Source of the DNA: Clostridia bacterium
Lineage (GTDB): Bacteria; Bacillota; Clostridia; Oscillospirales; CAG-272
Assembly: GCA_017559555.1 (NCBI GenBank)
Contig: JAFYRH010000086.1
Span: 1 to 5,054, forward strand
DNA length: 5,054 bases
Direction of reading: 5' to 3'
Below are positions 1 to 5,054 of this stretch, piece after piece (positions within the stretch are counted from its first letter, which is position 1; each line of letters begins with the position of its first letter). The notes below the pieces were generated by a model that saw only the letters and a list, made by a program, of their open reading frames with translations, was not told the origin of the DNA and did not search any database. Both the position numbers and the translations under genes were made by a program.

Positions 1-62
1 ATCAAATTCAACCAAGAGTTGAGCGAATGTGTTTTTTGCAGACTGCTGACTTTAGCAAACAT
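1..62 (-). CDS. Start of an unidentified gene, cut by the window edge
   Basis: An ATG at 62-60 opens a reading frame with no stop that leaves the window after 20 codons. The peptide begins MFAKVSSLQKTHSLNSWLNL. An AAAGGAG ribosome binding site lies at 74-80, 11 nt before the ATG, which is slightly long but acceptable. The ATG is 31 bp beyond the stop codon of the 5'-nucleotidase gene, on the same strand, and I see no terminator between them, so the two are probably co-transcribed. The first seven residues vaguely recall ComM/YifB N-termini, but the following residues do not fit that family. I do not recognise the product, and 20 residues are too few to assign one. Confidence 0.55.
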   Translation of the reverse strand, partial: MFAKVSSLQKTHSLNSWLNL

Positions 63-93
63 AATACTTGATTCTCCTTTTGTTTAATTTTTA

Positions 94-1593
94 TCAACCG
101 TTTTGCAAATATTCGGTATGCAGCATTTCAAAACGGCCTTTGTTTTGAACAATGATTTTTTCGGTTTGAGAAATCATCCACCTTGCCAAATCGCTAAATG
201 TGGAAATTGCCACAAGCTTTATTTTTTCTTCGGGCAAGACCGTGCCAAAATATCTTTTGAACTTATTAGCACAGTTTTTCGTCATACCAACCTTGTAAAC
301 ACGTTCATCGTCGATAGGTTCTCCCCACAAACCAATGTATTCCATACGGCATCCGCGTTCCTTGTACTTTTCAACATCTGCAACAAGGTGGAACCCTTTG
401 CTATATTGGAACGTGCCGTTCATAACAGAGCCATCCGGCTTGAGAGAAAACAGATATTCGAAGGCTTGGCGCACTTCCCTGCCCGTCATACTCACGTTTA
501 CAAAACTATCGTCGTAAGGATATAACTGTTTCAAGGTTTCCAAAGTAACGTTGGGTCCGCAGGATTTTAAACGAATACTTCCCGATTGCAGAATAACAAA
601 ATCGGGCTTGTAAATATCCAAAAAAGCATCTGCTATCAAGTCACCGAGGTCGGTTTCCGCTAAGCGACTTTTGTGTTCGTATCGCTCTGCAAACTCGCAA
701 ATATTGCAATCCTCTTTGAGGGCGTTTCTATCGTACAAAACATTGTCAACATAACCGTCAGCTTCATTGTCAAAATCGCAAAGCGAATCGTTGAGCTGAA
801 TCAATTCCCATTGATATCCGGAAATACCACCGTTTTGCATATCCACGTCCAAATCGAGTCTGCCGATATGCGTCATACCGTAATTGGATTGTACAATGAG
901 CGTACCGTTGATGATCTCCTCTTTTTGCATTTCAATATGAGAATGTCCGCCAAGAATAACATCAACCTTAATATCCTCGGGCATTTCTTCTGCCAAGAGT
1001 CTATCTCCCTCAATACCGTAATGAGACATTACCACAGTAAGATCGATTTGATCATCCTTGTGCTTTTGAATTTCTGCGCGAATCGCCTCGTAAGTATCTT
1101 TATATCGAAGCATTGTGCTGCAAAATTCATCGGTCATCATACTGTTCACGTAGTGCTCGGGAATGACACCGATAGCGAGAATTTTGATGCCGTCCACCTC
1201 AAAAACACGACTTGGCTCAAACAAAGGTTTGTCGAGTTGTTGTACAATTAGGTTGGCGCACAAAATGGGGGTTCTGATGCATTCTTTAAAAATCAGCAAA
1301 TGCGCAAGGCCGTACTCCATTTCGTGATTGCCGAGGGACAACGCATCCGACATAATCAGATTTAAAAGTTTTACGGTATTGATGCCCTTGCTGCATGCAT
1401 TTTGGATATTATCCTGCAAAATATCACCGCATATTGCGCAGAACACGGCATCCTCTTCTCGCCGAACCTTTTTGATATAACTCGACAAAAGAGAAATGCC
1501 CCCCACAAGCGTGTAGTCTTTTTCAATTTTAAAACTGATCTGCCCGTGGAAATCGTTTGCGTGTAATATCGTTAATTTTTTTGTTTTGTTCAT
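94..1593 (-). CDS. 5'-nucleotidase / UshA-family metallophosphatase, apparently cytoplasmic
   Basis: The 499-residue product has the two-domain layout of the 5'-nucleotidase/UDP-sugar hydrolase/2',3'-cyclic phosphodiesterase family, which removes phosphate from nucleotides and related esters using two metal ions. The N-terminal metallophosphoesterase domain (about 6-260) shows HANDFHG (D14, H16), GD (D57), GNHE (N89, H90), SHYG (H191) and GGHSH (H217, H219), matching the metal-binding set. The C-terminal substrate domain (about 305-480) shows ETDLGDLIADA, SGSIR, YPYDDSFVNVSMTG and FQYSKGF. E93 stands where UshA-type enzymes usually have the catalytic-dyad Asp. Secreted members start with a signal peptide; this one begins MNKTKKLTIL directly before the first metal motif, with no hydrophobic leader or anchor, so it is predicted to be cytosolic. 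The ATG follows AAGAGGG, a modest ribosome binding site. The gene has its own promoter and probably runs into the gene at 1..62. The family call is firm; the substrate is unknown. Confidence 0.9.
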   Translation of the reverse strand: MNKTKKLTILHANDFHGQISFKIEKDYTLVGGISLLSSYIKKVRREEDAVFCAICGDILQDNIQNACSKGINTVKLLNLIMSDALSLGNHEMEYGLAHLLIFKECIRTPILCANLIVQQLDKPLFEPSRVFEVDGIKILAIGVIPEHYVNSMMTDEFCSTMLRYKDTYEAIRAEIQKHKDDQIDLTVVMSHYGIEGDRLLAEEMPEDIKVDVILGGHSHIEMQKEEIINGTLIVQSNYGMTHIGRLDLDVDMQNGGISGYQWELIQLNDSLCDFDNEADGYVDNVLYDRNALKEDCNICEFAERYEHKSRLAETDLGDLIADAFLDIYKPDFVILQSGSIRLKSCGPNVTLETLKQLYPYDDSFVNVSMTGREVRQAFEYLFSLKPDGSVMNGTFQYSKGFHLVADVEKYKERGCRMEYIGLWGEPIDDERVYKVGMTKNCANKFKRYFGTVLPEEKIKLVAISTFSDLARWMISQTEKIIVQNKGRFEMLHTEYLQNG

Positions 1594-1661
1594 AAAGCCC
1601 TCTTGGTGTAATTTGGTTAAATATTTGGGAGCAATCTAATTTAACTTAATATTTTTAGTAC

Positions 1662-1667
1662 ATTATA
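1662..1667 (-). promoter_or_regulatory. Extended -10 of the 5'-nucleotidase promoter
   Basis: On the minus strand TGCTATAAT gives a perfect TATAAT with the TGn extension. Transcription would start near 1655, leaving a leader of about 60 nt before the ATG at 1593. No good -35 hexamer lies 16-18 bp upstream; that place is taken by an 11-bp direct repeat, as in activator-dependent promoters. The -10 is clear from the sequence; dependence on an activator is inferred. Confidence 0.7.
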
Positions 1668-1678
1668 GCAAGGCGCGC

Positions 1679-1700
1679 GTTACAAATGTGTTACAAAAAC
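1679..1700 (-). promoter_or_regulatory. Tandem 11-bp repeat, putative activator site of the nucleotidase promoter
   Basis: Read on the plus strand this is GTTACAAATGT followed directly by GTTACAAAAAC, two 11-bp units sharing GTTACAA. In the direction of transcription the core reads TGTAA, six bases, TGTAA. It ends 11 bp upstream of the -10 and covers the -35 position. PhoB/OmpR-family regulators bind 11-bp direct repeats placed this way (classic Pho box core TGTCA), which would suit a phosphate-releasing enzyme. The binder could be the adjacent response regulator or a PhoP/PhoB encoded elsewhere. The repeat is directly visible; the function is inferred. Confidence 0.5.
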
Positions 1701-1731
1701 AAAAGAGACAGAAAAAAATCCTGTCTCTTTT
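1694..1731 (-). terminator. Rho-independent terminator of the two-component operon
   Basis: A perfect 11-bp stem (AAAAGAGACAG with CTGTCTCTTTT, positions 1721-1731 and 1701-1711) encloses a 9-nt T-rich loop and is followed on the minus strand by GTTTTTG. It begins 3 bp after the response regulator stop codon. Because the stem ends are A- and T-rich it could also stop transcripts on the other strand. Its T tail overlaps the tandem repeat of the next promoter. Confidence 0.88.
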
Positions 1732-1734
1732 GCA

Positions 1735-2511
1735 TTATTTTTTGAATTGCAGCATAGCGCAGGTCTCCTCTGCCCAGCTGTATTGTGTCATGTATTCCCC
1801 ATAAAACTCGGGTTTGCCGGTTTCAAGATGGGTGATATAGTCGCACTTGATTAAGTTTGTATCAATGCGATAACACGGGGTCTCGTGGCAAAGGACATTC
1901 TCAGCCCCGACTGTTTTGAGCGTATTCTTTAAATCCAAGACAAGCTGACGTAAATACGCCGCGTTTTTGGTGTCGTCAGTATCATCGGGAAACAGTGTCG
2001 CGCATATCTGTTTTGCCGTCATTCCCGCACCGTTTCGATCGACCAAAAAAGCAAACAATTCTTTGGATTTTAAACGTTTGAATACAAGTTTTTCGTTCTT
2101 GGCATAAACCTCAAAATTGCCAAAACACTTAACCGTAAGTGGTTTTTCCTTTTGACGCATACCTTTTATGTTGTCAATTTCCGTCTGCACATCTTCAGCC
2201 GAGATCGGCTTCATCAAATATCCGGATGCGTGAAGTTTGAATGCGGGAATTGCGTATTCTTCGTAACCGGTACAAAATACAATCTTGCAATTTGGACGGG
2301 CTGCAACAATTTTTTCAGCAAGTGCAAGTCCACCCATACCGCGCATATTGATATCTAAAAAAGCAATATCGACAAAATTGTTTTTTGTAAATTCAAGTGC
2401 TTCTTCACAGTCGGAAAATTTGCTGACTTCTCGAATATCGGGAGATGCTTCAATTGCCGCAGCCAGCGCACCAAGCATCAACACTTCATCATCAACTGCT
2501 ATTGCAATCAT
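1735..2511 (-). CDS. Two-component response regulator: receiver domain plus SARP/OmpR-like winged helix
   Basis: The 258-residue product begins with a receiver domain (about 1-118). It has the acidic pair D7 and D8, the phospho-accepting D53 in FLDINM, switch residue T81 in FCTGY and K101 in MKP, so all key residues are present. The second domain (about 124-225) starts with LTVKCFGNFEVY and contains the winged-helix core around LKSKELFAFLVDRNG and AAYLRQLVLDLKNTL, as in SARP-type Trans_reg_C domains. The tail (226-258), with FYGEY and YSWAEE, resembles the start of a bacterial transcriptional activator (BTAD) domain but stops there. It should be a cytoplasmic DNA-binding regulator. The ATG overlaps the kinase stop codon (ATGA), and AAGGAGG lies 7 nt upstream, which points to translational coupling with its partner kinase. 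Its targets are unknown; nearby 11-bp repeats are candidates. LytS-type kinases more often pair with LytTR regulators, and no LytTR domain is visible here. Confidence 0.9.
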   Translation of the reverse strand: MIAIAVDDEVLMLGALAAAIEASPDIREVSKFSDCEEALEFTKNNFVDIAFLDINMRGMGGLALAEKIVAARPNCKIVFCTGYEEYAIPAFKLHASGYLMKPISAEDVQTEIDNIKGMRQKEKPLTVKCFGNFEVYAKNEKLVFKRLKSKELFAFLVDRNGAGMTAKQICATLFPDDTDDTKNAAYLRQLVLDLKNTLKTVGAENVLCHETPCYRIDTNLIKCDYITHLETGKPEFYGEYMTQYSWAEETCAMLQFKK

Positions 2512-4346
2512 TTACGTGCCTCCTTGGGAATTTTAATAAGAACCTTTGTGCCAACACCTATTGTGCTTTCAATTTCAAGAGTTCCGTTCACCATTACTTT
2601 GAGTCGTTCGCGAATGTTTCTAAGTCCTACGTGCTTTCTCTCGTCCAGCAATGCGTTGGTATCAAATCCTACACCGTCATCCACTACCAAAACACAATAA
2701 TTCGCGTCAGTCTCATAAGAAACTACGTGAATCGTTCCACCTTTTGGTAACTTCATTAAGCCGTGCTTGATAGCATTTTCGACAATGGGCTGAACGGTAA
2801 GAGCAGGAATATGAAAATCCTCGGAATTCATTTCAAACGTAAAGGTCATATCGGGAAAACGCACATTTTCGATGCTGATGTAATGATGTACGTGATCCAT
2901 TTCCTGCGACATTAAAATGGGCTTTGGATTATCCAATTCTCCAAAGTTTCCGCGCAGATATTTTGCAAAATTGTGTACAAGATCACCGGCTTTGGGAGGA
3001 TCCAATTTGCAAAGCTGCTCAATACTGCCAAGCGTGTTATAAATAAAATGCGGGCGAATTTGGCTCATCATTGTAGAAACTCTGCTCTCGGTAAGCTGAG
3101 CATTGAGGGTGATTTTTTCAAGCTCCAGTTCTTTTGCCTTTGCTGCGGCATTGATGTTTTGAGGAATGAATTTGAGCACCATAATCATAGCTACTACAAA
3201 CAAAGCTATGAATACGTATTGCGAAATCAACCCTCCCTTCCAAATGCCGAGCCATGTTCCAATGATATCGCCGGCAAAAGCAACCAAGGGAAGAAAAGCG
3301 CCAATATAAATCCAACGATTCTTTTCGCACATACAACGCAGTTCTTTTATCAGGCAAACCGCAAGCACAATATTAACAACGATTTGCACAACACTCCACC
3401 AAAGCCAAGTGTCGTAGAAGAATACGTCGCTCACCATCGGCAAGCACAAGCATACAGCATTTACCACACCTAAAAGAATGACCGCCAGGCTACCCAATCT
3501 TCGTGTTGCCCCCAAAGTGTAAACGATAATCATTGTCAAAAAGAACATATAAAGCATCATCGAAGCGCCCAAAATAGTGGTGTTCAAAGCAATGGAGTCA
3601 CTCCACAAGAATACACCGGTGGCACCGTAGGAAAAATAAAGTCCTGCGAACAAAACCACCCCGCCAAACACCCATATGATTTGAGAATTCTTTATATGTA
3701 TGAGCGTTGAGAACAATGCAATACCCAAAAGCATTCCGGAAGCGATAATGAACAAAAGACCAATATTTTTCTGCATTTCACCGCTGCTCAAAACATTTTT
3801 TTCATACAATCGCAACTCATCTTGAATTACCAAACGCGAAAGCATTTCGTCAATTGCGGTTTCATTACCAAACTTGTGGGGGTTATGGATAACAACTTCA
3901 ATTTCTTGATCTTCCGGGCTCATAAAGTAGTGAGCTGTCCAACCTTCACCGCAAAGCGAATTTTCTATATCGTTTGCAGACGGTCCGTTTTCTCCATCAT
4001 AAACTGTCAAATTGATGTGGTCTGCATAGAACATAATAGGCAAATCACCACGAAAAACGCCCACATACTCACCGTCAGGCGTCAATATATGCAGATTGCC
4101 TCGCAGTGTGACATCTCCCTTTGTAGCAGGAATGTGTTCACCCTTTACGATTGGTTGCCACTCACCGTCAGCAATACGATAGTCACCGTCAAAATACACT
4201 TCCGCAATCATCGCCGCCTCGGCTTGTGCGCTATTGCTGTTGTTAAACCACAATAGCCCCACTGCAAGCAAAACCAAAAACAACACGCCTACGACCCGCA
4301 TCTGCGACTTTGTTATTTTTTGAAATTTATTTTTAAAATCCAACAT
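2508..4346 (-). CDS. 7TMR-DISM-type sensor histidine kinase with LytS/YehU-like core
   Basis: The 612-residue membrane kinase has one hydrophobic helix at 17-34, a probably external beta-rich domain (about 35-193), and seven hydrophobic segments near 195-217, 222-247, 255-279, 284-310, 313-335, 344-366 and 374-394. A linker or coiled coil (397-425) leads to the kinase core. That core has the LytS-type H-box QIRPHFIYNTL with phospho-accepting H433, the N-box VENAIKHG (N524), the ATP-lid motif DDGVGFD (556-562) and HVGLRNIRERL. The helix, external domain and 7TM order fits 7TMR-DISM receptors, which often sense ligands through carbohydrate-binding-like domains; the ligand here is unknown. I chose the ATG at 4346 because GAGGTGG lies 5 nt upstream. 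An in-frame TTG at 4382 would add 12 polar residues but lacks a good ribosome binding site. It overlaps the response regulator gene by 4 bp, so the two form a cognate pair. Confidence 0.9.
   Translation of the reverse strand: MLDFKNKFQKITKSQMRVVGVLFLVLLAVGLLWFNNSNSAQAEAAMIAEVYFDGDYRIADGEWQPIVKGEHIPATKGDVTLRGNLHILTPDGEYVGVFRGDLPIMFYADHINLTVYDGENGPSANDIENSLCGEGWTAHYFMSPEDQEIEVVIHNPHKFGNETAIDEMLSRLVIQDELRLYEKNVLSSGEMQKNIGLLFIIASGMLLGIALFSTLIHIKNSQIIWVFGGVVLFAGLYFSYGATGVFLWSDSIALNTTILGASMMLYMFFLTMIIVYTLGATRRLGSLAVILLGVVNAVCLCLPMVSDVFFYDTWLWWSVVQIVVNIVLAVCLIKELRCMCEKNRWIYIGAFLPLVAFAGDIIGTWLGIWKGGLISQYVFIALFVVAMIMVLKFIPQNINAAAKAKELELEKITLNAQLTESRVSTMMSQIRPHFIYNTLGSIEQLCKLDPPKAGDLVHNFAKYLRGNFGELDNPKPILMSQEMDHVHHYISIENVRFPDMTFTFEMNSEDFHIPALTVQPIVENAIKHGLMKLPKGGTIHVVSYETDANYCVLVVDDGVGFDTNALLDERKHVGLRNIRERLKVMVNGTLEIESTIGVGTKVLIKIPKEARK
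2519..2525 (-). promoter_or_regulatory. Ribosome binding site of the response regulator, inside the kinase gene
   Basis: AAGGAGG on the minus strand lies 7 nt before the regulator ATG and within the last codons of the kinase (encoding KEAR). This near-perfect site, together with the ATGA overlap, supports the start at 2511 and efficient reinitiation after the kinase stop. Confidence 0.85.
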
Positions 4347-4421
4347 CTCCACCACCTCAAAAGCGATTGCTTTTCCATACAATCATTCTTCACGATCAAA
4401 TGTTCTCATCATATTGTTCTT

Positions 4422-4450
4422 ATTGTACCATACAATTTCCAGAAAGTCAA
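4422..4450 (-). promoter_or_regulatory. SigA-type promoter of the kinase/regulator operon
   Basis: TTGACT (4445-4450), a 17-bp spacer and TACAAT (4422-4427) preceded by TGG, an extended -10, form a near-consensus promoter. The stretch just upstream of the -35 (4451-4475) is rich in A and T runs, like an UP element. Transcription would start near 4415, giving a leader of about 69 nt. The quality of the hexamers suggests constitutive expression; no 11-bp repeat is seen here. Confidence 0.85.
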
Positions 4451-4639
4451 TTTTTTTAATACAAAAAGAATTATCTAACAAAACAAATTGCGAAAAATCA
4501 ATTCAAAAATATAATTTGTTCTCCCATAGTGGAAGCAGATTAGAAACCGGATCCCGCACATTCCCCGTTCGCAAATACCCCAAAACGCGATTTTTAACAA
4601 AAAAAGCAATTTTCTTGACGAGAGGCTTTTTCTGTTTCG
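4451..4639. other. Divergent intergenic region with a GC-richer island
   Basis: Between the two divergent promoter regions I see no convincing gene. By hand count, 4431-4520 is about 19% G+C while 4521-4590 is about 53%, an abrupt island with C runs at 4523-4525, 4553-4555, 4563-4566 and 4578-4581. AACAAATT and AATTTGTT form a long-loop inverted repeat at the left side. The island could be an unrecognised RNA or protein-binding element, or the remnant of an inserted sequence. I cannot assign it. Confidence 0.35.
4601..4631. terminator. Weak terminator-like hairpin, possibly bidirectional
   Basis: AAAAAGC (4601-4607) pairs with GCTTTTT (4625-4631) around a 17-nt loop that could add a short inner TCT/AGA stem. 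The arm is A- and T-rich, so stability is low. It might stop readthrough into or out of the divergent region, but it may be chance in AT-rich sequence. Confidence 0.25.
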
Positions 4640-4683
4640 GTCATAAAAAAGTCATAATGCAGTCAAATGCAAGACACAAAAAA
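4640..4683 (+). promoter_or_regulatory. Array of 11-bp direct repeats upstream of the ABC-like gene
   Basis: Three consecutive 11-bp units start with GTCA: GTCATAAAAAA (4640-4650), GTCATAATGCA (4651-4661) and GTCAAATGCAA (4662-4672). A weaker fourth unit, GACACAAAAAA, follows (4673-4683). The period and core resemble PhoB-type boxes (TGTCA repeated every 11 bp), which bind dimers of OmpR-family regulators. A possible -10, TAATAT (4688-4693), lies 4 bp after the last unit, so the array would replace the -35. The repeat is visible directly; the operator role is inferred, and the resident response regulator is one candidate binder. Confidence 0.5.
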
Positions 4684-4687
4684 GGTG

Positions 4688-4693
4688 TAATAT
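4688..4693 (+). promoter_or_regulatory. Possible -10 element of the ABC-like gene
   Basis: TAATAT, within TGTAATATATAAG, is the best -10 candidate before the ribosome binding site. No consensus -35 stands 16-18 bp upstream; the 11-bp repeat array is there instead. The register is uncertain, since TGTAAT at 4686 or TATAAG at 4693 would also do. Transcription would begin near 4700. Confidence 0.35.
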
Positions 4694-4731
4694 ATAAGGG
4701 ATAACTTCTTTCTTGATTGGAGGATGTGACA

Positions 4732-5054
4732 TTGATAGAATTGAAATCTATTTCGGGCTCCTTTTTGGCGGGTCGTGTTACAGACGTCAGCTTTCGTTTG
4801 CCTAACGGCAAGACGTATGGCGTTTTTTCGCCCTGCTATGAGGATGCCGTTTGTTTGCTCGCCCTGATGTCGGGTGCGCGTACTCCCTCAAGTGGCTCCG
4901 TTTTGGCAGGCGGTTTTGACCTTCATCGCGAAGCAAAACAAGTTCGCCGCAGTGTTGGCTTTTTGAGTGCCGACCTGCTCCCCGACGACGAATTGACTCC
5001 CATTGAATATCTCATGGCAGTTGCCGATGTTTTGGAACTGCCCTATGATAAAAC
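4732..5054 (+). CDS. ABC transporter ATPase-like protein with degenerate Walker A, N-terminal part
   Basis: The frame starts at TTG (4732), 8 nt after GGAGG (4719-4723), and leaves the window after 107 codons. The alternative GTG at 4726 sits too close to that site. The peptide follows the N-terminal half of an ABC nucleotide-binding domain of the GldA/DrrA exporter kind: TDVSFRLPNGKTYGVFSP (17-34), LLALMSGARTPSSGSVLAGG (42-61), RRSVGFLSAD (72-81) and the ELTPIEYLM stretch (87-95). The P-loop, normally GPNGAGKST/T, here reads SPCYEDAV (33-40) with no Gly-Lys-Ser/Thr. The Q-loop, normally GYLPQ or GYLPE, reads GFLSAD. ATP binding in the usual way is therefore doubtful. A catalytically dead half of an asymmetric ABC pair, working with an intact ATPase and a permease encoded downstream, is plausible but not visible here. 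Signature and Walker B lie beyond the window. By hand count G+C is about 52%. The gene is divergent from the two-component operon. Confidence 0.75.
   Translation, partial: MIELKSISGSFLAGRVTDVSFRLPNGKTYGVFSPCYEDAVCLLALMSGARTPSSGSVLAGGFDLHREAKQVRRSVGFLSADLLPDDELTPIEYLMAVADVLELPYDK

Noticed and set aside
1..62. The partial gene as a ComM/YifB-type protein because of its MFAKVSS start.
   Set aside because: The residues after position 8 do not follow the family pattern (G-L-x-G-I/L followed by V-x-V-E), and too little sequence is present.
673..1251. A 192-codon plus-strand frame opposite the 5'-nucleotidase gene.
   Set aside because: The minus-strand frame carries all the metallophosphatase motifs; the plus-strand peptide shows no family pattern or proper start signal.
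4347..4382. An upstream TTG start for the kinase at 4382, adding 12 residues.
   Set aside because: The ATG at 4346 has GAGGTGG at a good distance, and the extra residues contain that ribosome binding site.
4523..4581. A G-quadruplex on the minus strand formed by the spaced G runs.
   Set aside because: The runs are unequal (4, 4, 3, 2) with loops of up to 11 nt, and the next run of three is more than 20 nt away; too weak to claim.
4615..4620. TTGACG as a plus-strand -35 for the ABC-like gene.
   Set aside because: At 16-18 bp downstream there is no -10-like hexamer; the nearest candidate, CATAAA, is 21 bp away.
4620..4646. A 16-codon minus-strand frame starting ATGACCGAAACAG.
   Set aside because: It has no ribosome binding site and lies in the repeat and hairpin region, so it is probably chance.
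4414..4704. A 96-codon open frame on the plus strand across the intergenic region.
   Set aside because: It has no ribosome binding site, overlaps the kinase promoter, the GC island and the repeat array, and its translation is a low-complexity mix rich in Lys, Phe and Ser with no recognisable motif.

Overview
The window looks like chromosome of a low- to mid-GC Bacillota (Clostridia-type) bacterium. Supporting signs are strong GGAGG-type ribosome binding sites, TTG start use, SigA-like promoters with extended -10 elements, and a 7TMR-DISM/LytS-type kinase paired with a regulator carrying a SARP-like DNA-binding domain. I cannot name the species. There are no tRNAs, rRNAs, CRISPR arrays or insertion sequences.

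Left part, minus strand: a 499-residue 5'-nucleotidase/UshA-family metallophosphatase (94..1593) without a signal peptide. Just downstream of it, at 1..62, is the start of another gene that is cut by the window edge. The nucleotidase has its own extended -10 promoter. An 11-bp tandem repeat (1679-1700) occupies the place of its -35.

Middle, minus strand: a two-component operon. The sensor kinase (2508..4346) has one N-terminal membrane helix, an external beta-rich domain, seven membrane helices and a LytS-type kinase core. It overlaps the response regulator gene (1735..2511) by 4 bp (ATGA). The operon starts at a near-consensus promoter (4422-4450) and ends at a perfect 11-bp hairpin terminator (1701-1731).

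Right part, plus strand: a 385-bp divergent intergenic region, then the 5' end of an ABC ATPase-like gene (4732..5054, cut by the window edge). Its fold framework is recognisable, but the Walker A loop and the Q-loop are degenerate. Upstream of it lie four 11-bp tandem units with a GTCA core (4640-4683).

How the parts may work together (inference): the kinase senses an external signal and phosphorylates the regulator, whose winged-helix domain could bind 11-bp direct repeats. Both neighbouring transcription units, the divergent ABC-like operon and the downstream nucleotidase, have such repeats in PhoB-like geometry just upstream of their -10 regions. This suggests a local regulon. Control by a PhoP/PhoB regulator encoded elsewhere would explain the repeats equally well. 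The most unusual items are the degenerate ABC domain and the two repeat-type operators.
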